64,000 nt of DNA from Limivivens faecihominis (lineage in GTDB: Bacteria > Bacillota > Clostridia > Lachnospirales > Lachnospiraceae): assembly GCF_020686945.1 (NCBI RefSeq), contig NZ_JAJEPR010000006.1, forward strand, positions 92,840-156,839, given 5' to 3'. Positions 22,408-29,372 of this stretch are shown piece by piece. The notes beneath the pieces are model-generated. The model made no database searches and was not told the origin of the DNA. It saw only the letters and a list, made by a program, of their open reading frames with translations. The translations under genes and the position numbers were made by a program. How positions within the stretch are numbered: position 1 is the first letter of the stretch; each line of letters starts with the position of its first letter.

Positions 22408-23202
22408 ATGCGGTTAGGTTTTATTGGCTGTGGAAATATGGGAGGCGCCATGGTCAGCGGGATTCTGAAAAAGCAGCTTCTCGCCAGTGAAGATATGATC
22501 GCTTCCGCTCTCCATGAAGAATCCAGAAAGGCTCTGCGGGAAAAATTCGGAATTACAGTCACCTCAGACAACTCTGAGGTCGCTGCCTTCTCCGATATTC
22601 TTATTCTGGCGGTGAAGCCCCAGTTCTACGCGGAAGTCATCCATGAAATCCGGGAAATTGTCCAGCCGGATACCCTGGTGGTATCCATTGCTCCGGGCAA
22701 GACCCATCAGTGGCTTGAGGAACAGTTCGGCCGCCCGGTGAAAACCGTCCGGTGCATGCCAAACACCCCGGCCATGATCGGTGCAGGAATCACCGGCGTT
22801 GCTCCGGGAGAACAGGTCACGGAAAAAGAGACCGCGCAGCTTCTCCGTCTTCTCTCCGCTCTGGGAGAAACAGAAATCGTTCCGGAACGCCTCATGGACG
22901 TGGTGGGTTCCGTCAGCGGCTGCTCTCCCGCCTATGTCTTCATGTTCATTGAAGCCATGGCAGATGCGGCGGTGGCCGACGGCATGCCGAGAGCCCAGGC
23001 TTATCATTTTGCAGCCCAGGCTGTCCTTGGCAGCGCGGAAATGGTGCTCAAAACCGGCAGACATCCCGGTGAACTCAAAGATATGGTATGCTCCCCGGGC
23101 GGTACCACCATCGAGGGCTTATCCGTTCTGGAGGAAAAAGGCATGCGAAGCGCCGTCATCGACGCGCTCCGGGCCTGCACCAGAAAAAGCAAAGGAATCT
23201 AA
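22408..23202 (+). CDS. proC: Pyrroline-5-carboxylate reductase
   Basis: ProC reduces pyrroline-5-carboxylate to proline with NAD(P)H in the cytoplasm. The 264-residue product opens MRLGFIGCGNMGGAM, the Rossmann dinucleotide-binding motif. It contains VRCMPNTPAMIGAGIT and the C-terminal signature DMVCSPGGTTIEGLSVLE. Length is normal. AGGAGG lies upstream of the ATG at 22408. A stretch upstream also reads open in frame, but the promoter and leader occupy it. It is followed after 19 nt by the aminopeptidase gene. proA and proB are not nearby. Confidence 0.93.
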   Translation: MRLGFIGCGNMGGAMVSGILKKQLLASEDMIASALHEESRKALREKFGITVTSDNSEVAAFSDILILAVKPQFYAEVIHEIREIVQPDTLVVSIAPGKTHQWLEEQFGRPVKTVRCMPNTPAMIGAGITGVAPGEQVTEKETAQLLRLLSALGETEIVPERLMDVVGSVSGCSPAYVFMFIEAMADAAVADGMPRAQAYHFAAQAVLGSAEMVLKTGRHPGELKDMVCSPGGTTIEGLSVLEEKGMRSAVIDALRACTRKSKGI

Positions 23203-23221
23203 TAAGGAGGAACTTTTCAAA

Positions 23222-24598
23222 ATGGAAAGAAAAATCGCATGGGAAAAATATTCCCAGGAAGAGATGGACAAAGTATTTACATTTGCAGAAGATTACCGTC
23301 AGTTCTTAAGCCACGGCAAAACCGAGCGTGAGTGTGTAAAAATAGCAGTGGCTGAGGCAAAGGCTCACGGCTACGAAGACCTGAATGACGTCATCGCAGC
23401 CGGCAAGACCCTGAAGGCCGGCGACAAAGTTTACTCTGTCTGCATGGGCAAAACCCTTGCCATGTTCCAGATCGGTGAGGAACCCCTGGAAAATGGTATG
23501 AACATCGTTGGAGCCCACATCGACTCCCCGCGTATCGACCTGAAACAGAATCCGCTCTATGAGGATAACGACATGGCTATGTTCGATACCCACTACTACG
23601 GCGGAATTAAGAAATATCAGTGGGTAGCTCTTCCGCTGGCTCTCTACGGCGTTGTTGCGAAAAAAGACGGCACAACCGTAGATATCGCTATCGGTGACGA
23701 CCACGGCGATCCGGTATTCGGAATCTCCGATCTGCTTCCTCATCTGGCCCGTGAGCAGATGGCAAAAACAGCTGCCAAAATCATCGAGGGTGAGGATCTG
23801 AACCTGCTGATCGGCAGCATCCCTGTAAAGGGTGAGGAGAAAGAGGCGGTTAAGAAAAACATCCTGGCTATCCTGAAAGAAAAATATGACATCGAAGAGG
23901 ACGATTTCATCTCCGCAGAACTCGAGGTTGTTCCCGCAGGTGCTGCAAGAGACTACGGCTTCGACCGCAGCATGATCATGGGCTACGGCCACGACGACCG
24001 CGTTTGCGCTTACCCGTCCTACAAGGCAATGTTCGAGCTTGGAAGCGTAAAACGTACCGCTGTCTGCCTGCTTGTTGATAAAGAGGAAATCGGAAGCGTC
24101 GGCGCTACCGGAATGACCTCCTTCTACTTCGAGAACACCGTTGCCGAAGTCATCAATGCCTGCGGCGATTACAGCGATATCAAAGTAAGAAGAGCCCTCA
24201 ATAACTCCCGTATGCTCTCCTCCGATGTCAGCGCGGGCTTCGATCCCAACTATCCCTCCGTTATGGAGAAAAACAACTCCGCATTCCTTGGCAAGGGACT
24301 GACCTTCAACAAATACACCGGTTCCGGCGGAAAGAGCGGTTCCAACGATGCCAACGCCGAGTACGTTGCCCTGGTTCGCAAAATCATGGACGACGCTGAC
24401 GTGACCTGGCAGACCGCAGAGCTCGGTAAAGTCGATGTAGGAGGCGGCGGAACCATCGCTTACCTTATGGCAAAATACGGCATGAACGTGATCGACAGCG
24501 GCGTTCCCGTACTGAGCATGCACGCTCCCTGGGAGATCATCAGCAAAGCCGACCTCTACGAGGCCCTGAAAGGCTATATTGCTTTCCTGAACGCTTAA
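23222..24598 (+). CDS. M18 family aminopeptidase
   Basis: The 458-residue cytoplasmic metallopeptidase of family M18 removes N-terminal residues, often acidic ones. Metal ligands and catalytic residues fall in family motifs: GAHIDSPR near residue 97, GYGHDDRVCAY near 258, VDKEEIGS near 285, SSDVSAGFDPN near 337, and SMHAPWEI near 430. AAGGAGG lies upstream of the ATG at 23222; a longer in-frame reading through proC is rejected. It probably shares the proC promoter, which couples peptide breakdown and proline metabolism. It ends at a strong terminator. Confidence 0.92.
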   Translation: MERKIAWEKYSQEEMDKVFTFAEDYRQFLSHGKTERECVKIAVAEAKAHGYEDLNDVIAAGKTLKAGDKVYSVCMGKTLAMFQIGEEPLENGMNIVGAHIDSPRIDLKQNPLYEDNDMAMFDTHYYGGIKKYQWVALPLALYGVVAKKDGTTVDIAIGDDHGDPVFGISDLLPHLAREQMAKTAAKIIEGEDLNLLIGSIPVKGEEKEAVKKNILAILKEKYDIEEDDFISAELEVVPAGAARDYGFDRSMIMGYGHDDRVCAYPSYKAMFELGSVKRTAVCLLVDKEEIGSVGATGMTSFYFENTVAEVINACGDYSDIKVRRALNNSRMLSSDVSAGFDPNYPSVMEKNNSAFLGKGLTFNKYTGSGGKSGSNDANAEYVALVRKIMDDADVTWQTAELGKVDVGGGGTIAYLMAKYGMNVIDSGVPVLSMHAPWEIISKADLYEALKGYIAFLNA

Positions 24599-24610
24599 TG
24601 CCATAACAAA

Positions 24611-24654
24611 AAGACCTTCGTTCCTTACGTTCTGTAAGGCGAAGGTCTTTTTTT
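24611..24654. terminator. Strong bidirectional terminator
   Basis: A long stem (AAGACCTTCG with CGAAGGTCTT and inner CCTTAC with GTAAGG) is followed by TTTTTTT. An A-run on the other side allows it to end the convergent BlaI-type gene too. Confidence 0.92.
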
Positions 24655-24657
24655 GAA

Positions 24658-25041
24658 TTACTTTTTTAATTCCTGTAGAACTTCTTCTACACAAGCCACG
24701 GTGTCTTCTGCCTGGCAGACATTTTTCACCAGCTCATTGATGGTTTCAGCCAGTGCAGCTTTGTCGATTCCGACGGAGGCTGCCAGCTTTGCAGCATATG
24801 CGGCTCTTGAGACACAGTAACAGAAGCTTCTGGCGTACTGTTTATTATACTGAACGGTACCGCAGACTTCCACCATTCCTTTTTTCTTGATGGAACGCAG
24901 CATGTTCAGAATATATTCCTGATTCCAACCGTGATCTTTGCTCAGTTCGGTCAGCTCTACGCTGGTGAGCGGACGGTTTTCGACCCAGAAAATATTCATC
25001 AGATCTTCTTCGCTCGGTGTCAAAACAAATGGTTTCTTCAT
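24658..25041 (-). CDS. BlaI/MecI/CopY-type transcriptional regulator
   Basis: The 127-residue protein has an N-terminal winged helix (TPSEEDLMNIFWVENRPLTSVELTEL, residues 6-32, with the recognition region NQEYILNMLRSIKKKGMV) and a C-terminal dimerisation part, as in the penicillinase repressor family. No BlaR1-type sensor or beta-lactamase is adjacent. The ATG at 25041 is preferred (AGGAGGG 8 nt upstream) over a GTG/ATG reading nine codons earlier. It is divergent from the MATE exporter, which it might control (inference). Confidence 0.7.
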   Translation of the reverse strand: MKKPFVLTPSEEDLMNIFWVENRPLTSVELTELSKDHGWNQEYILNMLRSIKKKGMVEVCGTVQYNKQYARSFCYCVSRAAYAAKLAASVGIDKAALAETINELVKNVCQAEDTVACVEEVLQELKK

Positions 25042-25087
25042 TTCATGTCCCTCCTGATTAGTCCACAAATCTTCCTACCCGTCCCCT

Positions 25088-25116
25088 ATTATAAACAGTC
25101 TTTTTTCTTTTGTCCA
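25088..25116 (-). promoter_or_regulatory. Promoter of the BlaI-type regulator
   Basis: TGGACA (25111-25116) and a perfect TATAAT (25088-25093) lie on the minus strand with 17 nt between. It faces away from the MATE promoter only 30 nt away, so both could share operators. Confidence 0.75.
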
Positions 25117-25145
25117 CAAAAACCTCACAACAATTCCCATATCTC

Positions 25146-25174
25146 TTGACTTTTTTGTCACTTCCATGGATAAT
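25146..25174 (+). promoter_or_regulatory. Promoter of the MATE transporter gene
   Basis: TTGACT (25146-25151) and GATAAT (25169-25174) are separated by 17 nt. The leader is about 75 nt and contains a hairpin plus T-run. Confidence 0.7.
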
Positions 25175-25190
25175 AGGAATCAAAGGATCG

Positions 25191-25220
25191 GTGTTCTCTT
25201 CGGACACTCCTATTTTTTTT
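25191..25220 (+). terminator. Possible attenuator in the MATE leader
   Basis: GTGTTC pairs with GGACAC (one G-U pair) around a 5-nt loop, followed after a few bases by a run of nine T residues. It sits between promoter and start codon, so it may be a leader terminator. The stem is short and no antiterminator was identified. Confidence 0.4.
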
Positions 25221-25257
25221 GATTTTTTCTTTCTACAGATGAAAAGGAGGTTATTTT

Positions 25258-26616
25258 TTGGACAAACAACATGAAAATCCCCTGGGCGTGGAACCGATCA
25301 ACCATCTGATGGCCCGCTTCGCCATTCCCAGTATCATCGCCATGCTCGTGAGCGCCCTCTACAATATGGTAGACCAGTTCTTCATCGGCCACAGCGTCGG
25401 CATGCAGGGAAACGCTGCCACCAACGTCGCTTTCCCCCTGACCATCACCTGCACCGCGGTCTCCCTGCTCTTCGGCATCGGCGGCGCGGCCAACTTCAAT
25501 CTTTCCATGGGCCGGAAAAAGCCCGAGGAGGCAAAGCACTTTATCGGAAATGCCATTTTCCTCATGCTCTCTTTCGGAATCACTCTCTGCCTTCTGGTCT
25601 TCCTTTTTCTGGACCCGCTTCTGAAGCTTTTCGGAGCCACATCAGATATCCTGACTTACTCCCGGACCTACACTTCCATCACGGCCTTCGGTTTCCCCTT
25701 TGTAATCCTGGCCACCGGCGGTTCCAACCTGGTCCGGGCCGATGGAAGCCCTAATTTTTCCATGGCCTGCACCCTCATCGGCTGCCTCATCAATCTGGTT
25801 CTGGATCCGCTCTTTATCTTTGTCTTCCATATGGGAATGGCAGGAGCGGCCTGGGCCACAATCATCGGTCAGATCATCTCGGCTTCCATGGTAATCTGGT
25901 ACCTGACCCGCTTTAAGACCGTGAAGCTTACCTTAAAAGAACTCCGTCCCAGAGCCTTCGCCTGCCGCCGGATTCTTTCCCTTGGAATGGCACCCTTCCT
26001 GAATCAGCTGGCTATCATGATCGTACAGGTGGTCATGAACAACGTCCTGGTATTCTACGGCGGCCAGTCCGTCTACGGAAGTGAGATTCCGCTGGCCTGC
26101 GCCGGTATCATCAGCAAGGTAAACATGATCTTCTTCTCCATCTCCATCGGTCTCTCCCAGGGTATGCAGCCCATCGCGAGCTTCAACTACGGGGCGGAGA
26201 ATTACGGCCGTGTCCGAGAGGCCGTCATCAAGACCATGACCGCATCCACGCTGATCTGTACCGTGGCCTTCATTCTGTTCCAGCTGTTCCCCAGACAGAT
26301 CACCGGCATCTTCGGTTCCGGAAGCGAGGAATATTTCATCTTCGCCAGCCGGTATTTCCGGATTTTCCTGTTCTTCACCTTCCTGAACGGCATCCAGCCC
26401 GTGGCCGGAAACTTCTTCACCGCCATCGGCAAACCGGTTTACGGAATCTTCATCTCCCTGACGAGACAGATTCTCTTCCTGCTGCCGCTGATCCTGATTC
26501 TTCCGCAGTTCTTCGGCATCGACGGTGTCCTCTATTCTGCTCCCATCGCAGACTTCATGGCTGCCGTCCTGGCCTTCTTCCTTACTTTCAGGCAGTTAAA
26601 CAAACTGGGAAAATGA
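25258..26616 (+). CDS. MATE family multidrug/cation antiporter
   Basis: The 452-residue protein has twelve predicted membrane segments in two similar halves and belongs to the MATE family (NorM/DinF/MepA-like), which exports drugs or metabolites using Na+ or H+ gradients. Typical segments are MLVSALYNMVDQFFIGHSVG near residue 25, GGSNLVRADGSPNFSM near 155, and QGMQPIASFNYGAENYGR near 295. The start is TTG at 25258 with AAAGGAGG 7 nt upstream. It is divergent from a BlaI-type regulator. Substrate is unknown. Confidence 0.9.
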   Translation: MDKQHENPLGVEPINHLMARFAIPSIIAMLVSALYNMVDQFFIGHSVGMQGNAATNVAFPLTITCTAVSLLFGIGGAANFNLSMGRKKPEEAKHFIGNAIFLMLSFGITLCLLVFLFLDPLLKLFGATSDILTYSRTYTSITAFGFPFVILATGGSNLVRADGSPNFSMACTLIGCLINLVLDPLFIFVFHMGMAGAAWATIIGQIISASMVIWYLTRFKTVKLTLKELRPRAFACRRILSLGMAPFLNQLAIMIVQVVMNNVLVFYGGQSVYGSEIPLACAGIISKVNMIFFSISIGLSQGMQPIASFNYGAENYGRVREAVIKTMTASTLICTVAFILFQLFPRQITGIFGSGSEEYFIFASRYFRIFLFFTFLNGIQPVAGNFFTAIGKPVYGIFISLTRQILFLLPLILILPQFFGIDGVLYSAPIADFMAAVLAFFLTFRQLNKLGK

Positions 26617-26624
26617 TCGCCCTT

Positions 26625-26675
26625 AAAAAATCCCACATGCAGAGTTTTTTCGTTCCCTGCATGCGGGATTTCTTT
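26625..26675. terminator. Bidirectional terminator after the MATE gene
   Basis: TCCCACATGCAG pairs with CTGCATGCGGGA (one mismatch). TTTCTTT follows it and an A-run lies before it, serving both the plus-strand MATE gene and the minus-strand P-II-like gene. Confidence 0.85.
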
Positions 26676-26703
26676 GTATACACGCTTTATACCGTGTATA
26701 CAA
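26674..26703. repeat. Perfect 11-bp inverted repeat of TGTATACA-type arms
   Basis: TTGTATACACG (26674-26684) and CGTGTATACAA (26693-26703) are exact complements around an 8-nt AT-rich centre. Each arm itself contains the self-complementary TGTATACA. No T-run follows on either strand. It lies just after the stop of the P-II-like gene. Confidence 0.65.
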
Positions 26704-26710
26704 GACCGTT

Positions 26711-27403
26711 TTAAGCTTCTTCCAGCATCTCATTCATGAGGTACATTCCTGCGATATCCGTCACCGGCAGGGAAAATACCACCGCCCGAGCCTTTGTCTG
26801 AAGGCCGGCATGATCCATGATAGAGCGCATAATCTCATTCTTTTTCTCCTGACGGGCCACGATGAGAACCATCTCTTTTTCCGCCACCAGGCTGACTCCC
26901 AGGAATTTCTCCGCTTTGTCCGTGCCGGTCCCCTTGGCGTGAATAATGGTGCCACCGGCCGCATGAACCTTTCTCGCCGCATCCATGACCAGCTCCGTGT
27001 ATCCCTGATTGGTGATCGCCACCAAAAGCTCATATTTCGTTTCCTTCAAGGCACTTTCCTCCCCTTTGACAAATTCCTGTCCCTCAGTAAAAAACTCCAG
27101 TGTCTTTCTGCCTCCCACGCTGCTGAAGGGAATCAGAAACACGATGCCGGAACCCGGAAGATCGATGCGGAACTGCCGCTTCAGAGCGGGCAGGAACCGC
27201 TCATAATTTTTCCCTGTAACCGTATGAAACAGAAGGCTTCGCTCTCTTCCGCCCAGGCCGAAGAAATCCCGGATCTCGCTGGAGGCTGTTCCGTGGCCGA
27301 GGGTCGTAAGGGAAACCTCAAGCCCCTGTTCCCGGTAAAAATTCAGAAATTTCTTTTCCAGCTTTCTGTCTGTGATCGTCACCATCAGATATAAAGTATC
27401 CAT
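26711..27403 (-). CDS. P-II-like signalling protein with two tandem domains
   Basis: The 230-residue product appears to hold two P-II-like (ferredoxin-fold) units, about residues 1-105 and 122-215. The second (YELLVAITNQGYTELVMDAARKVHAAGG, then GTIIHAKGTGT and MVLIVARQEKKNEIMRSI) follows the usual P-II layout, with GGTIIHAKG near the T/B-loop position. P-II proteins bind ATP/ADP and effectors and usually gate a membrane partner or enzyme. The gene lies 15 nt downstream of the DUF1538 membrane protein, so it likely regulates it. Uridylylation tyrosine is not evident. Ligand is unknown. Confidence 0.7.
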   Translation of the reverse strand: MDTLYLMVTITDRKLEKKFLNFYREQGLEVSLTTLGHGTASSEIRDFFGLGGRERSLLFHTVTGKNYERFLPALKRQFRIDLPGSGIVFLIPFSSVGGRKTLEFFTEGQEFVKGEESALKETKYELLVAITNQGYTELVMDAARKVHAAGGTIIHAKGTGTDKAEKFLGVSLVAEKEMVLIVARQEKKNEIMRSIMDHAGLQTKARAVVFSLPVTDIAGMYLMNEMLEEA

Positions 27404-27418
27404 TCCTCACCTCCGTCG

Positions 27419-28948
27419 TTACAGTTCAATGATTGCGTCGTCTTCGAGATACTCAAGGCCGTTTCCGGTCGTGCTGGATACAGGATTCTTCTGCTTCTTG
27501 AGCCTGTATACAAGACCCAGGATCTGGATTGTGATAAGCGGTGTCATGGCTACCATGGCCACCACACCAAAGGCATCCGTCACCATATTTCCGCCCACTG
27601 CCATGCAGGCTCCCTGGGCAAAAGGAAGCAGGAAGGTCGCCGTCATCGGACCGGAGGCCACTCCGCCGGAGTCAAAGGCGATCGCCGTAAAGATTTTCGG
27701 CACAAAGAAGGAAAGGCCGATGGCAATGCCGTAACCCGGAACCAGGAAATAAAGAATCGGAAGGCCGGTGAGGACGCGCACCATAGAGAGGGCCACAGAG
27801 GCCGCCACGCCAAGGGAAAGGCTGATTCCCATGGCTTTCGCCGGGATCGCGCCGTCGGTGATCTCCTCCACCTGATGGTTCAGCACATAGACTGCAGGCT
27901 CCGCTTTTACAATGAAATAGCCCATGAGAGCTCCCACAGGAACGATAAGCCAGTTGGCCGAAAGGCCCGCCATGGCCTGACCGAGATACCGGCCTGCCGG
28001 CATAAAGCCCATGTTGGCTCCCGTCATGAAAAGTACCAGCCCGACGTATGTATACACCATACCAATGCCGATCCGCTTCAGTTCTTTCCCCGGAAGCCGC
28101 TCAGAAAAGAGCTGAAAGAGACCGAAGGCAAGCACAATCGGAAGGAGGGAAATCATCATCTCCTTTAAGTATACAGGAAAGCCTCCCAGAAACTGCTTTG
28201 CCAGCTCCATGGAATCCTCGATGTTTTTCATGGCCTCCAGCTCATAGTTTCCCTCTGCCGGATGGTAGATCATGCCGAGGACCATCACCGCAAGAATCGG
28301 ACCGATGGAGCAAAGACCGACGAGACCGAAGCTGTCGTCAGCCGCATGCCGGTCGTTTCGCACTGCTGAGATACCGATACCCAGAGCCATAATAAAAGGT
28401 ACCGTCATCGGTCCCGTCGTCACGCCGCCGGAGTCAAAGGCCACCGCCCGGAAGCCCTCCGGCACCAGAAAGGCCAGAAAAAAGACCAGGGCGTAAAAGC
28501 CCACCAGCATCACCGGAAGGGCGATACCAAAGAGCATTCGCAAAATCGCGATCGCCAGGAAAACGCCGACTCCCGCCGCCACAAAGAGGATCAGCACCTC
28601 ATTTGGCACCGAGGGCACCAACTCCGCCAGAACCTGAAGATCCGGCTCCGAGACTGTGATGATCACTCCCAGGAGGAAAGCCAGCACCAGAACGACCCAG
28701 AGCTTCCGGCTTTTTGTCATAGCCGGGCCCACCCGTTCACCGATGGGCGACATGGCCATCTCCGCTCCCAGATTAAAGAACATCATTCCTACCGTCAGAA
28801 GCACCGCTCCGGCAAGGAAGCAGAGCAGGATTCCCGAGGGCACCGGCACCAGCGCAAAGCACAGCACCAGGACAATCCCCGCAATCGGCAGCACCGCCGC
28901 CGTTGATTCTCTCAGTTTCTCCAGAAGTTTTTCTGTATACTCTCTCAA
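27419..28948 (-). CDS. DUF1538 domain membrane protein
   Basis: The 509-residue polytopic membrane protein is an internal duplication. AVAFDSGGVTTGPMTVPF near residue 168 and AIAFDSGGVASGPMTATF near residue 420 are clear repeats, and GMMFFNLGAEMAMSPIG and GLVLFMTGANMGFMPAG also correspond. This matches the DUF1538 family, whose transport function is not established. The repeated SGG motifs in membrane helices suggest an inverted-repeat transporter. The start is TTG at 28948 (GGAGGG 5 nt upstream). It is followed by a P-II-like gene, a pairing like AmtB-GlnK or SbtA-SbtB. Confidence 0.75.
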   Translation of the reverse strand: MREYTEKLLEKLRESTAAVLPIAGIVLVLCFALVPVPSGILLCFLAGAVLLTVGMMFFNLGAEMAMSPIGERVGPAMTKSRKLWVVLVLAFLLGVIITVSEPDLQVLAELVPSVPNEVLILFVAAGVGVFLAIAILRMLFGIALPVMLVGFYALVFFLAFLVPEGFRAVAFDSGGVTTGPMTVPFIMALGIGISAVRNDRHAADDSFGLVGLCSIGPILAVMVLGMIYHPAEGNYELEAMKNIEDSMELAKQFLGGFPVYLKEMMISLLPIVLAFGLFQLFSERLPGKELKRIGIGMVYTYVGLVLFMTGANMGFMPAGRYLGQAMAGLSANWLIVPVGALMGYFIVKAEPAVYVLNHQVEEITDGAIPAKAMGISLSLGVAASVALSMVRVLTGLPILYFLVPGYGIAIGLSFFVPKIFTAIAFDSGGVASGPMTATFLLPFAQGACMAVGGNMVTDAFGVVAMVAMTPLITIQILGLVYRLKKQKNPVSSTTGNGLEYLEDDAIIEL

Positions 28949-29001
28949 ACCATCCCTCCGTTTCTTGTTGTTTTACAGAACTTATCCGTTCTGCGTGTTT
29001 T

Positions 29002-29349
29002 TCAGTCTCGCATCGTGCTCTCCAGCACCGCCATATCCAGCGGTTTGGAGATATTGGCGTTCATTCCCGCGCAAGGCTGTTGTTCACATCCTCCACAAAG
29101 GCATTGGCCGTCATGGCAATGATCGGGATTTCCCTGCCCAGCTCGTTCTCTCCGCTTCGGATCAGCCGCGCTGCTCCAGATCCGATTGACTTCTTTTTCC
29201 AGATCCTTGAAGAAAAACGGCCGGGAAAGCTTTCCGCTGACATCGGTCTGTCTCCAGCGGTTCTCATCTTTCGATAAGAACAGGAGCTTTAAAGGTTCCA
29301 TCTTCGCATCTTCTTCCTGATCTATGGTAAGATCCAGGCAGATACGCAC
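29002..29349 (-). pseudogene. Decayed C-terminal receiver fragment of a hybrid sensor kinase
   Basis: The region still encodes receiver-domain end motifs, but in two frames. EPLKLLFLSKDENRW and LEKEVNRIW are in one frame, then EIPIIAMTANAFVEDVNNSLA is in another, and GMNANISKPLDMAVLESTMRD returns to the first frame before TGA. The second shift fits loss of one base in a run of GCG/GCGG. No kinase core or phospho-acceptor remains. A sequencing error could give two shifts, but the missing 5' part makes decay more likely. Confidence 0.75.
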
Positions 29350-29372
29350 GCAGCTTCTTTAAAACGTTATGC

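Noticed and set aside
22781..23221. N-terminal extension of the M18 aminopeptidase through the proC gene
   Set aside because: It overlaps proC in another frame. The ATG at 23222 has AAGGAGG and begins at the normal family N-terminus.
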